Positions 33,282-44,470 of a stretch of 64,000 bases of DNA are shown here, one piece after another. This DNA is from Terfezia claveryi (Eukaryota; Ascomycota; Pezizomycetes; Pezizales; Pezizaceae), in the NCBI GenBank assembly GCA_015179025.1, contig WHUX01000069.1, forward strand, positions 186,001-250,000. The letters run 5' to 3'. The notes beneath the pieces are model-generated. The model had not been told where the DNA came from. It searched no databases and worked only from the letters and a program-made list of their open reading frames with translations. Position 1 is the stretch's first letter; each line of letters opens with the position of its first letter. The position numbers and the translations under genes are program-made.

Positions 33282-34009
33282 TGTTCTCGTACCCAGACTC
33301 TAGCCTGATCTTGGCATTCGCTTCTGCGATTTAATCAGAAGAGAGTCTGGGACTATACACCTCCGAAATCATCTCCGAAATCATCTCCGGTGCCAAGATT
33401 CCCGGAGATGTTAGCGTGTGCATAGCCTGTTTCGGAGGTACTAGCGTTGTTATGAGCTGCATCTCTCGTTTTTTTTTTTTTTTTTTTTTTTTCTATGATA
33501 ATGGAGCAAATACTGACACAGAACAACAGCACTTTGTTTAGCCCATACCCTTGCTTTGCTCCGCCCAGCTCCACAATGCCCAGAGCAGACCTTTCAGAGC
33601 TATAAAACCTTTCTCTGGCTCATAAAATCCTGCTCAAGGTCATATAATCTTGCTCCAGCTCATCTACTCCTGCTCCAGTCCTGCTCCAGGTCATACAATC
33701 CTGCTCGGGTATAGAGGTATTCCACTCCTAGCGGAGAGAACATACACTATAGGATTGAATATTGATAGCCGAGTATTCAGACATCTCCGGCATGCGAATT
33801 CACACGTCTCCAGCATGAGTATTCAGATATCTCAAACATGAGTATTGTTATGAATCGGTGGCGGGGCAAGGCCAGCACTCGCGTAAGTGGGCTTACGCGG
33901 GTGTCGGGGGTCAGCTAGGAGGGCTACGAGCTAGGGGCGAGACCAGAGCTCCAACAAGGCCAGTGTCGAGCGGGACGACATATCCAAACCACCGATGGGA
34001 GGGGAGGCA

Positions 34010-35245
34010 GGAGCGAGCAGGGCGAGGCAGGCACGAGCAAGGCAAGCAGGGCAAGCGAGGCGAGCAAAGCAGGCAAGGCAAGCAAGGCGAGCAGGGCAAG
34101 TAAAGCGAGCAGGGCAAGCAAAGCGAGCAGGGCAAGCAAAGCGAGCAGGGCAAGCGAGGCAGGCAAGGCAAGCAAGGCAAGCAAGGCGAGCAGGGCAGGC
34201 AAGGCAAGCAAGGCAAGCAAGGCAAGCAAAGCGAGCAGGGCAAGCAAGGCGAGCAGGGCAAGCGAGGCAGGCAAGGCAAGCAAGGCGAGCAGGGCAGGCA
34301 AGGCAAGCAAGGCAAGCAAAGCGAGCAGGGCAAGCGAGGCAGGCAAGGGCAAGCGAGGCAGGCAAGGCAAGCAAGGCGAGCAGGGCAAGCAAAGCGAGCA
34401 GGGCAAGCGAGGCAGGCAAGGCAAGCAAGGCGAGCAGGGCAGGCAAGGCAGGCAAGGCAAGCAAAGCGAGCAGGGCAAGCAAGGCGAGCAGGGCAGGCAA
34501 GGCAAGCAAGGCAAGCAAGGCGAGCAGGGCAAGCAAAGCGAGCAGGGCAAGCAAGGCGAGCAGGGCAAGCAAAGCGAGCAGGGCAAGCAAAGCGAGCAGG
34601 GCAAGCAAGGCGACCAGGGCAGGCAAGGCAGGCAAGGCAAGCAAAGCGAGCAGGGCAAGCAAGGCGAGCAGGGCAGGCAAGGCAAGCAAGGCAAGCAAGG
34701 CGAGCAGGGCAAGTAAGGCGAGCAGGGCAAGCGAGGCAAGCAAGGCAAGCAAGGCGAGCAGGGCAAGCGAGGCAGGCAAGGCAAGCAAGGCGAGCAGGGC
34801 AGGCAAGGCAAGCAAGGCAAGCAAAGCGAGCAGGGCAAGCGAGGCGACCAGGGCAGGCAAGGCAGGCAAGGCAAGCAAAGCGAGCAGGGCAAGCAAGGCG
34901 AGCAGGGCAGGCAAGGCAAGCAAGGCAAGCAAGGCGAGCAGGGCAAGCAAAGCGAGCAGGGCAAGTAAGGCGAGCAGGGCAAGCGAGGCAAGCAAGGCAA
35001 GCAAGGCGAGCAGGGCAAGCGAGGCAGGCAAGGCAAGCAAGGCGAGCAGGGCAGGCAAGGCAAGCAAGGCAAGCAAAGCGAGCAGGGCAAGCGAGGCAGG
35101 CAAGGGCAAGCGAGGCAGGCAAGGCAAGCAAGGCGAGCAGGGCAAGCAAAGCGAGCAGGGCAAGCGAGGCAGGCAAGGCAAGCAAGGCGAGCAGGGCAGG
35201 CAAGGCAGGCAAAGCGAGCAAGGTAAGCGAGGCGAGCAGGCGACT
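34010..35245. repeat. 9-bp minisatellite, T-depleted strand
   Basis: About 135 copies of GCAAGGCAA and variants (GCAAGGCGA, GCAGGGCAA, GCAAAGCGA, GCGAGGCAG). The plus strand is almost free of T. Because 9 is a multiple of 3 and the units lack stops, most frames on both strands stay open for 380-510 codons; these ORFs (Lys-Ala-Ser, Ala-Arg-Gln, Leu-Pro-Cys runs) are not genes. Two single-base slips (near 34347 and 35103) change phase. Confidence 0.95.
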
Positions 35246-35384
35246 TGAGCGAGACCAGAGTCTAGATGGGAGGCGACATATCCAAATGCAGGTGTGAGGC
35301 AGTCTGAGCTACACTCGAGCAGATATTCGGGAAAGAGGTATTTATTGCCTAGAACAACTAGATACAGGACATGATGGAGAGAAT

Positions 35385-36003
35385 CAGACATCTCGAACAT
35401 GCGAATTGAGACATCTCCGGCATGAGCATTCAGACATCTCCGGCATAAGCATTCAGACATCTCCGGCATAAGCATTCAGACATCTCCGGCATGTGTATTC
35501 AGACATCTCGAACATGCGAATTCAGACATCTCCGGCATAAGCATTCAGACATCTCCGGCATGTGTATTCAGACATCTCGAACATGCGAATTCAGACATCT
35601 CCGGCATGAGCATTCAGACATCTCCAACATGCGAACAAACATCTCCGGCATGAGCATTCAGACATCTCCGGCATGTGTATTCAGACATCTCGAACATGCG
35701 AATTGAGACATCTCCGGCATGAGCATTCAGACATCTCCGGCATAAGCATTCAGACATCTCCGGCATGTGTATTCAGACATCTCGAACATGCGAATTCAGA
35801 CATCTCCGGCATAAGCATTCAGACATCTCCGGCATGTGTATTCAGACATCTCGAACATGAGCATTCAGACATCTCCGGCATGAGCATTCAGACATCTCCG
35901 GCATGTGTATTCAGACATCTCGAACATGCGAATTCAGACATCTCCGGCATGTGTATTCACACATCTCGAACATGTGAATTCAGACATCTCCGGCATAAGT
36001 ATT
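35385..36003. repeat. 23-bp array with 69-bp higher-order unit
   Basis: Units of attcagacatctccggcatg plus 3-4 variable bases repeat every 23 bp. A regular trio (one unit with tcgaacat, two with tccggcat) makes a 69-bp higher-order repeat. Three more units lie at 33770-33845, so the 9-bp array and its flanks sit inside the 23-bp array. Confidence 0.93.
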
Positions 36004-36174
36004 CATGCTCGGGCTAGATTCTGTCCAATATGGTCCAGATGCTTGCTTCTAGATCCTCAGAGCGAGCTGAACGAGCTCTATAACTACCAAACAAACGAGC
36101 CTATATTGCTGCGAGCGAGCTTATATTGCCTCGAGCTTATATTGCTCCGTGCATTCAACTACCACTGTATTATA

Positions 36175-36460
36175 GTCTCGGAGCAGCGATTTGCTTCCGG
36201 AGCAAGATTTTCTTTGGCTATCTGATTAACCTGTGAATTAGGGAGCTAGCAAGCTATTCCGGAGTTCAGGTGTACATTTATAATAGTTGGAGGGGAGTGG
36301 GGGGGGGGGGGTCATGAGCGCTAATACATAGGATATCAACTATCCACTTCTTGGAGCAGCGATTTGCTCCCGGAGCAAGATTTTCTTTGGCTATCTGATT
36401 AACCTGTGAATTAGGGAGCTAGCAAGCTATTCCAGAGTTCAGGTGTACATTTATGATAAG
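36175..36460. repeat. ~105-bp direct repeat pair with G-runs
   Basis: ggagcagcgatttgcttccg..., gattaacctgtgaattaggg and gagttcaggtgtacatttat occur at about 36179-36285 and 36353-36455, each followed by a run of ~9-12 G. Confidence 0.88.
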
Positions 36461-37235
36461 TGGGGGGGGGGGGCAAGAGGGGAGGTTATAAGCGCCTAGA
36501 CATAGGATATCAACTATACAGTGTTACAGTCTTGAAGCAGCAATTTGATCAGCAATTGGGCACAAGTGGATCTATTTCTAGAGGAATAGGGCAGTATGGG
36601 CTCGCTCGGGCAGTATGGGCTTGCTGGGAGCAGTATAAGCTCGCTCGCAGCAGTATAGGCTTGTATTCAGTAGGGGCTTGTATTACATATTCTGCTCCGA
36701 AGCCACTAGCCTATTGCATAGCGTGTTGGCATTGTGCTCCGAACTCGGAGCTGAATTAGAGTCAATTTCGGAGGTCTTTACTACCAGACTCTTAGCTGGC
36801 GCAGCAGAAATAATTATTTCGCGACAGATACCTAGAGTCTTGGCACGAGAACAATAGCCTAGCAGTCTGTGCTACATACAAATAGGAATATCACCTTAGG
36901 ATATGTAACTGGAAGTCTCGTGACTAAGCCGGCCAAGTCTCGCCTACTCATCAACGATATGTACAAGTATGTATGTATGTCCGCCGGTTGTAGCCAAGTG
37001 GGAATGACTTCCGCACCAGCCCACATAAACAAACCAAACAAACGTCACCCACTTCAAACTACAACACAGCCTGGTCTTGAGCATTCCTCAACAAACTACC
37101 ACATCAACCAAGCTGTTCCCCTGTACCAGTAAACACCGTACGCATACAAAATACCACAACCCTCTAGGAGCCGGGCAGATTACCATCGACAGTTGTTACA
37201 CTCACACGTGGAAGTGGGGGACTTGCGCTAAAACC

Positions 37236-38879
37236 ATGGCCGCCTATGCAATGACGGGTGCCTGTGATGTGTATCTCAGTGCACGACCAACCGTCCAGCG
37301 TGCAGTCACCGTGCCTGACAACAAACCCAAGACAGCAGATACACCACAAGCGAAGCGTGCCAAACGAAAACCCCTCCATGCGAGAACATTTACCTCACCA
37401 CGTGTTGTGGGCGACCCATCAGAAAAAGAACGCCCACTGCTAAACGAACGGGATTTTACGGACACCGGCTCCTTACACCCAGTGGTCACTACACCCTCAA
37501 CATGCCACCCACAGCAGGAAAATGTACTGGAACCCAAACTCCAGCTGTCCGCTGGCACAAAACACGCACTACAATCGGATCCCACACCAGGTGCCATAGT
37601 CACCCTCAGCAGGTGTGCATACACTGCGGTCAGTGACCTCGCCAAACACCTGGAAACATACAGCTTCTTCCAGACCCATGTAGACCCAAGTGAAGTTTCC
37701 GCCCTCTGCATCAATGATCTATCCCCATCAGAATATCTTGAACTCTACAACCTTCTTGAGCCACAGCTTGAAGGTTTCAGAATCAAAATTGATTTTCACG
37801 ATACCACACTCATCATGCGCCGTCCTTCAGGGACGCATGAATCTGGTGTCAGGGGTTGGAACTCCGTTGGGAATCTACTTCACACTCACATGCCAATGAC
37901 ACCAATCTTGAAAGAGAGTTTTGACTGGACGAAGGGGCAGATTGATGTCCAACTTCCTCCTCTCTCACTAGGCGGCCTTCGAAGCAAATGCCCCGATGCC
38001 TGTCTTGGTCCTATAGAAATTGATCTTCCAACCTTGGTACTTGAGACAGGATATAGCCGGACTGTGGGAGAAATACATACTGTTGCAAAGACATGGCTTT
38101 GGAGGCCGATTAAGGATGAAATAGTGGCACTTGAGGACCATGCAGTCCAATGTGTGATTGTCTTTAAAATCAATGAAAATCTTTCAAAACACTGGCTCCC
38201 TGCATTCCGACAAGCATTTGAGAAGAACAACTTCAATACCAATCGGGATCTTGCACCAGATCCCACCTCATTTCTGTCCAAGGTAGCTCTACAATCAATT
38301 GTACTAACTATCGAAATCTGGCGCAATGAGCAGGATGCCACCACACGAGGACTGAAACGTGAACGCACAGTTCGTGATCGCCCTACATGCACTATCCCAG
38401 TGTGTATCTCCACACACAGTATCACTACCGAACAGCTTTTCGATACCTGGGTCTGGGAATATCTCTCGGCTGTTCGTAATAAGTCCTACACGACCTTCCA
38501 CGCATTACAAGACCACCCTCCAATTTCCCGCTCCACCGCGTGTACAGCGCAGCAGAATAAATACTTTACGCTCTACCTCGACGATTTGACCTCCCCCAAG
38601 GATATTCCCCAGAATCTACGAGGAACAATCTGGGTGAATGTGCCTATGACGGTGTGGGTGTGGGGGTATCTGCGCTCCCAGGGAGTGGGGTTCCGGCTAT
38701 GGCGGAGTGAGGTGACCGATGAGTCGAAGGATGGTTATTGGGCCCAGTTGGTTGCTGGGAATGAGGAAAATCAGAATGCAACGATGAACATGGAGAATGT
38801 GGGTGGTGTGCTTGTAGACTTGAATGTGGAAAATGACCAGACGAGAGTCAAGAGGAGGAAAGTTCAAAAAGGAGTTTAG
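37236..38879 (+). CDS. 547-residue protein with possible PD-(D/E)XK nuclease-like core
   Basis: The start is taken at ATG 37236 (aaaaccATGGcc, a good fungal context); the open frame extends upstream only from a non-ATG codon. Residues 1-120 are basic and probably disordered, with a KRAKRKP cluster that could be a nuclear signal. The central part has PIEIDLPTLVLETGYSRT then VAKTWLWRP and AVQCVIVFKI. The order PTLVxE-GYS, W, and a hydrophobic strand resembles a fungal nuclease-fold family (PTLViEvGySE...). The C-terminus is acidic then basic (VKRRKVQKGV). The ORF is intact and lies 370 bp right of the satellite-filled TIR element. Catalytic competence is unknown; the fold is my inference. Confidence 0.72.
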   Translation: MAAYAMTGACDVYLSARPTVQRAVTVPDNKPKTADTPQAKRAKRKPLHARTFTSPRVVGDPSEKERPLLNERDFTDTGSLHPVVTTPSTCHPQQENVLEPKLQLSAGTKHALQSDPTPGAIVTLSRCAYTAVSDLAKHLETYSFFQTHVDPSEVSALCINDLSPSEYLELYNLLEPQLEGFRIKIDFHDTTLIMRRPSGTHESGVRGWNSVGNLLHTHMPMTPILKESFDWTKGQIDVQLPPLSLGGLRSKCPDACLGPIEIDLPTLVLETGYSRTVGEIHTVAKTWLWRPIKDEIVALEDHAVQCVIVFKINENLSKHWLPAFRQAFEKNNFNTNRDLAPDPTSFLSKVALQSIVLTIEIWRNEQDATTRGLKRERTVRDRPTCTIPVCISTHSITTEQLFDTWVWEYLSAVRNKSYTTFHALQDHPPISRSTACTAQQNKYFTLYLDDLTSPKDIPQNLRGTIWVNVPMTVWVWGYLRSQGVGFRLWRSEVTDESKDGYWAQLVAGNEENQNATMNMENVGGVLVDLNVENDQTRVKRRKVQKGV

Positions 38880-39810
38880 CTAGAAGCACGAGACTTTTAA
38901 CGGTTCTACTTTGCTGTCGAGCTTTGCCCCTTGCCCCTCGATTAATGGGACATATAACTTCTCTTCTTCTTCTGTTATCAATTTTACACAGGAGAAACTT
39001 TTACCTGTATCTCTACTCATATCAGTATCAAATATCCCGTCTGGACTGATAATTACATAACTAATCAATCATCCATTTACCCGCTCACATACTGTCTTGA
39101 ACCCCGCTTAGAAACTAAATGCTTATGCTCTCCGTGAACATATCCTCTCAGTCTTAACGAAGGAAATATCTTGTTAGGTAGCGGAAGTGGCACTAGCGAG
39201 GCAGCGCGAGTATGCGAGTAGGCGAGCACGGGTGCACGGGTGTGGAGCGGATATGTAGCAATACATCTACTATAGCCTATGGTAAGGCACAGAGTGGGCA
39301 AAGCGGAGTGCATTCGGGAGTGAACGATCCTGGTCAAGACTTGCTTATTCTTAACAAAAAAACAGGCCCGGAGCGGTGTCTATGGATGGAAATTCAGGGT
39401 AAGTCAAAAGCGCAGGGCTAAACATATTATTCGCCCAATCAGAGGCAAGAAAATACATGGATCGTGTAGCAGTCTTGTGGCAACTTGGTGGCAACCAGAG
39501 TTTAACTCAACCCGACATATGGAAAATATTACGTATATATGAACGTAAGGTGCTTGAGTGTGTGGATTCAGCTCAATATTGAGGTTGCGGCGATAGTGGC
39601 GATTGCGGCGTGTAGCCTCAGTATAATATAGATACTATAGTACTCGCGAACGAGTGAATGGCGTAGAACGATTTCTACAGGATGAGGCCTGCACCATGCC
39701 AGGCACTAGGGATTTTTTTTGGCGTATAGGTAGCCTTACGAGCAGCCACATGTTAGAATGAATGCATTCCGTTCATTCCGCCCATGCCTTGCTATCTCAC
39801 ATGCAGCCAT
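38880..39810. other. Intergenic
   Basis: Downstream of the 547-residue gene; small ORFs without domains. Confidence 0.45.
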
Positions 39811-39812
39811 CT

Positions 39813-39965
39813 CTACGGCTCGCAGCGGCCTGCACATCATATTGTATGCTTCCTGCTTAGCCATACGGCTCGCAGCGGCCTGCACATTATATTGTATGCT
39901 TCCTGCTTAGCCATACGGCTCACATCGGTCTGCACATCATATGGCATGCTTCATGACATTCTTCA
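39813..39965. repeat. Three tandem 50-bp repeats
   Basis: atacggctcgcagcggcctg then cacatcatattgtatgcttc starts at about 39813, 39863 and 39913; the third is diverged. Confidence 0.88.
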
Positions 39966-40119
39966 CACATATGATGTACTTCATGCTAGCTATACGGACA
40001 TGTGCTTCTTCTTCTTCTCCTTTAGGTGTGCGTTCATTCATGTATATATATCTCGTTCGTTTCCTGTTGGATAAAGACATAACGAACACACATCACAACG
40101 CATCTCTTCACTCCAACGT

Positions 40120-41839
40120 TCACATCATCTCTCTCTCTCCGTGATATTGCTCATTCGTATCATCTCCTTCACTGGACACTCGGACTCTCCGCTGCCTCCT
40201 GCCCTTCCATCCTAAAACCACAAGCATAGGCCAGAAATTTCCTTTGTTGATCGTAACATTTCCAAATCGAACAAGATGATCCACCCGTTTCCCATATGCC
40301 TTCTGGAGGGGAGAGAACAAACCCACATCGAGTGGTTGAAGGAGGTGGGTAGAATGTGGTGGTAAACAATATGCAATGATGTTAACAGTTAAGCAGAATT
40401 CAATGAATTCAATACTTATATGTGAGCAATGAGCATCTACAATTAACATCCAATATTCTCCTGCCTTAGTTGAACCCTTCGTCATTTCATGGAAATGTTG
40501 AATCCAAGCAAGACCAAGTGACCAACTTGTCCCACCTTTCTTGGAATAACTGAACTTCCAGCTATCACAATCGATCTCGGATGACTTTAGAAATTGATAC
40601 CATCCCATATAGTGTCCTGCACCTTTATTTCTAACCAGCGGAGGCAACACATTCCCACTTCCGGATATTGCTTCTACCACAATTATAGTCTGGTTGGCAC
40701 AACACCCTCCACAGGAGCCACAATTATCATCTCTCGATTGCCATCTATAGCTAGCTTTCCAGTTATACCTCTACCTCGATAGAGGCAAATGACTTTAGCA
40801 CGATCTGAAATACCTTGGCGAAATCCCTTCTCATCTGTCAGAACGCACATCCACTACACCCGAGTCACCTAGTATTCCGGCTAGATAGCCTCATCGGTGG
40901 ATAATTACCTGCGCCATAACTGGCGCTCCTAGTTCAGCTCAACTCAGCTCAACTCAGTTCAGCTCAGCTTCTTTCTTGTCGCTGGCACTTCCGTTGCTAC
41001 CGCTTATTTGTATTTCTCTTGTTTCTCATTGGCTGATTAACATCCCTGCCCGGTATGTCTCACATTGGCTTTTGCAACCTCATGTATATAAAGACATCCC
41101 GTTCCGCTCTGTAATTACCTTAGAATAACAAGCAAGTCTTCACACGCATCGTTCTACTATTATCTAATAACACTCTGCTCTCTATTGTTGCATCCACTGC
41201 TATTACCATCAGCACGCTGCTCCACTAGAACCTCCGCTCCAGACCGCTACAATCCTTGCCGCTAGCTAGTACCACTTCCGCTGCCTCACAATATTCTTAA
41301 CGGAATATCTTGTTATCATCCATATTATATGTGTGCCTGTCAAGGATATTATATAGGCGTCGGAGATGCTGCAATTTAATGAAGTGGGATCGGATTAGAT
41401 TTGGGTCACTTGCTTTGATACGCTTCTTGTGAAACTGGCTGCTGAGCTTGGAAACGAGTTCGGGATGTCGATTCAAAAACCGGGTAATCCAGTTTCTTCC
41501 TACTGCAGACTCCTCATCCCATTCTTTCCCCTTGAGTAATGCCACTGCTTCCTTAACATGCGCAATCCTAGGAGGGAACCCCCACTCCTCTAGCTTCACA
41601 ATCCATCGTACAATTGCCTTCTCCTCCGCAGGTGTACATAGCTGTCGTGAGATATGTGCTTTAGATCGAGATTGTCCACCATTTAGACGCCGATGTAGGG
41701 TTGTATATCCAACTCCACAAGCATCCGCTGTTTTCCGAACAGAGGGGTATTGGCCTCCTTCATATGCCAATATTGCGCGACGAATGGTGAGCTCCCGTTT
41801 GGTTTTCTCAGTCCGCTGGCGTTGCTTAAGCCTTCCCAT
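40120..41839 (-). pseudogene. pogo/Fot1-type transposase, split by a solo LTR
   Basis: The N-terminal part (41320-41839) starts MGRLKQRQRTEKTKRELTIR and has a psq-type helix-turn-helix (VRKTADACGVGYTTLHRRL) and a CENP-B/Tc5-type HTH (WITRFLNRHPELVSKL). The catalytic part (40120-40830) has DEKGFRQGISDRAKVICLYRG, then YWMLIVDAHCSHIS and AYCLPPHSTHLLQPLDVGLF, the DDE_1 signature with DAHCSH carrying the second Asp and QPLDVGLF typical of the family. Removing the 40836-41315 insertion and one 5-bp duplication restores an uninterrupted NMDEKGF junction. A stop near 40683 and an abrupt C-terminus at 40120 show further decay. Confidence 0.9.
40836..41315 (+). mobile_element. 480-bp solo LTR, 5-bp TSD
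   Basis: The insertion TGTCAGAACGCAC...ATATCTTGTTA is flanked by tcatc at 40831-40835 and 41316-41320. A TATA-like tgtatataaagacatcccg near 41082, followed by pyrimidine-rich sequence, fits an LTR promoter. It sits in a transposase codon run that reads through when it is removed. Confidence 0.92.
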
Positions 41840-42119
41840 TACGCTGTATTCCCATTAGTTCACTATTACTCCTATTAATTACATGGCAATAAACGAAACG
41901 ACTTACTGGATTTAGACCGGGAATTTTGCTTAACACTGGCTTTAATTTTCGCAGCACTCTGAGATAACCTAATGCGTGCCTCCAGGTGATTCCGTATCCC
42001 TTGGTGAGTGTTGGATAGGTGTTGCGTTGACACTTCGTCAAGTACTGGTGCCGTGGTTGCCCCACAAATACCCCGCGCCGATCACCGTAGGGGCTATCCA
42101 CATGCACGTGATGATCCGG
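41840..42119. other. Unassigned stretch
   Basis: A minus-strand frame (41826-42248) includes PTLTKGYGITWRHALGYLRV, which I do not recognise. It may be the 5' region of the pogo element. Confidence 0.3.
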
Positions 42120-42955
42120 AGGCCCGTGCAGTATGGTAGGAGGGGGAAGGCACGAACAAGTCATCTGAAGCAACTGGTCAAGCACATTAAGGAAAGACAA
42201 GACAGGCTGGGACCAAATGTAGTGACAGTAGGCTGGGTGAAGGCACATGTGGGGATATATGGGAATGAGATGGCGGATTACAGATCAAAGGAAGGGGGAG
42301 GAATAGAGGTTCGGAGCAACTCAGTCACAGAGGGAGGACTTAGGCAAGCATGGCCAAGGAAAAGGAAGAAAGAGAGGGAGGTGGCGGGAACTGGGAAAGG
42401 AAGGGCTCTCAAGTGGAACAGGCGAGCGCACTATAATTTTACCCAGTGTTGGACAGGGAAAGGAAGGCTGGGATGGTGGAGGTTTATGCTGGACCTTTAT
42501 GAGGATCCCACTTGCGTATAGTGCCTGGAATTGGAAACCGGCAAGCATGTGGCTATTCTGTCCTGCGGGAGAATGGCTCGGAAGAGGCTGGAGCACGTGG
42601 GAACATATGGATGAGAAGAAAGTGTGGATGTGGAGGGAGAAGAGGGATGATAAGGAGGTGGTAATAGACCGGGTGGAGGGCTTCTTCACTAGGCTCAACC
42701 TCTAAACGTCAGGGCTATGGGCGCGGGGAGAGTGAGTGGAGTCAATGGCGAAGGGGAGGGCCGGCTAGAGGGCGTGGTGGGGGAGGTAGGGGTTTATTTC
42801 GGCTGATTTCCTAGTTTCGGGAGGCAGGACGTTTATGTAGCCCGTTGTTCCGTATGTTCCCCAGGTCTTCAAAGATGAGGGAATGTGGCCGCCGCATGAC
42901 AATAGGTCGAATCGGCATATAGACTTTTAAAAAAATATAAAAAACCCCTAATGTG
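42120..42955 (+). mobile_element. LINE-B 3' end with RNase H C-terminus
   Basis: The plus-strand frame gives NVVTVGWVKAHVGIYGNEMA (RNase H, with the His/Asp region), then VTEGGLRQAWPRKRKKER and YNFTQCWTGKGRLGWW, homologous to 31340-31775. A second frame supplies the end (MDEKKVWMWREKRDDKEVV, stop near 42705). The UTR with gggaggcaggacgttt then an A-rich tail (42928-42950) follows. 5'-truncated. Confidence 0.85.
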
Positions 42956-43593
42956 TAGGTATGATTTGACAATCGAACATATCGTGACAATTGATGCATA
43001 TGTTGTTGAATTAGCGTTGACCTTGATAAATAGAGTGGGGCATTAGTGTATTAGTGTACTTGGTGTATTGGATGATCTAACTGGCAACCGATCTATCTAG
43101 TCTAATGGATCGGTTACTTGACTAAGATGACATCTAGACGTATGGGATAGAACATATCTTCCTACACATCTCACACACATACATACTCATCCTGGTGAAG
43201 TGACCCTTCGTGGATCATATCTATCTTTCCTTTCCACATGCTAGTGTTGCTACCCTTACATAGCCTTGTCATCTCAATATACACAAGCATGCCCGAGCCG
43301 AGATCCTACTACTAAGTTATTTGACAATGTCACGCTATTTGTCTGGAATACGATCACCATATATGTATTCAATAATTTCAATTAGCTTCTGTGTGAGACA
43401 GCCCTTGCGGAGAGCGGTGGGGTACTGAGCGACATTGATCTGGAAGTGTAAATAGTCCACCTTGGAGTGCATGATAACCTGGAAATGTATTAAAAGTGCA
43501 ACAAAAGCCCGAAGAGCTGTAATGCAGCTAGCATAGGGTTTCAGATTGGTTATAAGGTGAGAGATGGAGATGTATGTGCGGGAGAGCTACCGA
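42956..43593. other. No gene identified
   Basis: AT-rich with short ORFs; no domain or repeat seen. Confidence 0.5.
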
Positions 43594-44328
43594 TTACCCA
43601 GCCCACGTCACCGACACAATCGCCTCGAACACTACTCCTTTGCCAACACCCAATCCTCCACCACTTTTAACCATGCTCTCCCACAGCCCCAATAACAGCG
43701 TTTTATCTTCTAACCTTTGTCCTGAATACATAATCCTGATCTTATCTACCCTCCACATCCCCATCCCCACCACGGCGCTCCTGACAATCTCATCAAGCAG
43801 CTCCCTTGTTCAGGGCTGTGTCAGTGGAAGGTGAATTGTCTTGTGATACTGTCCCACGGTTCCTGTAGTCGAGGCCGGGGAGGCTAATGCAGTAATTGGT
43901 GAGGAATGTATAATACTGATGTAAATCGTACCACTTGATGCTGCAGATGATGAAATTGGTGATGATAGTGCCACCTGATTCGGCATTCCCCGTGAAACGC
44001 TCCTGCCTTCATTCCAGCCTTCGCTGTCTTCTACCATTTTGTAAGCTCCAAATCCCAATACTACCTCGCCTCGCAATCCGAAAAACCCTGCTTCGCTGCC
44101 CTCCCCAGAACCTTCCTCGGATGTCTGTAAATTGACTTTGCGAAACCAGAGCTTTTCTAACTCCATGACCAGTATGGCGACATCACATGTATGTAAGACG
44201 ATCCATCGATTGTCCACGCCAGATGCAGAATATCGGGGGGATAATAGCTGCACCATAGTCTCAGGGGTGATGACAGGCTGAGGGACGAATTTCTGGACAC
44301 TGGAGCAGAAGTCGCGGATGCCGCACAT
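43594..44328 (-). CDS. Unassigned gene with one in-frame TGA or an intron
   Basis: From ATG 44328 (MCGIRDFCSSVQKF) the minus frame is open for 172 codons to TGA at 43810, then continues in the same frame to a stop at 43594 (ELLDEIVRSAVVGMGMWRVD, then KSGGGLGVGKGVVF). Conserved-looking parts include GVDNRWIVLHTCDVAILVME and LRGEVVLGFGAYKMVED. The single TGA could be a mutation or lie in a short intron; I did not find a splice pair that clearly preserves the frame. The frame upstream to 44496 enters the long-TIR element and is not included. No family recognised. Confidence 0.5.
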
Positions 44329-44470
44329 GGCTAGTTGTGGGGAGCAGGAGTAGGGCCTGTGGGTTGGCCGTAGTGTTCTGTCCCATGGGCCAAGATTCGA
44401 TCTTGGCCAAGTGGCCGATCTGTTGGCCAAGTTGCCGGCCTGTTGGACCCTTATGGTAGTTGGATAATCC

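Larger units (their letters stand above)
33282..36853. mobile_element. 3.6-kb satellite-filled TIR element with 9-bp TSD (MULE-type)
   Basis: The ends tgttctcgtacccagactct and agagtcttggcacgagaaca are inverted repeats (~22 bp, two mismatches), flanked by the direct repeat atagcctag at 33273-33281 and 36854-36862. A 9-bp duplication is typical of Mutator-like elements. No transposase is present. The interior holds ctgctcc-type repeats (33590-33720), a 23-bp array (33770-33845 and 35385-36003), a 9-bp array (34010-35245) and a ~105-bp direct repeat (36175-36460). The termini and several interior blocks resemble the 26371-29345 region, implying a family. Confidence 0.85.

Noticed and set aside
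33911..35475. Very long ORFs (417-514 codons) on both strands
   Set aside because: They follow from a 9-bp repeat without stop triplets; products are Lys-Ala-Ser, Leu-Pro-Cys or Ala-Leu-Leu runs.
37077..37235. Upstream extension of the 547-residue gene
   Set aside because: The open frame there has no ATG; the first ATG at 37236 has good context.
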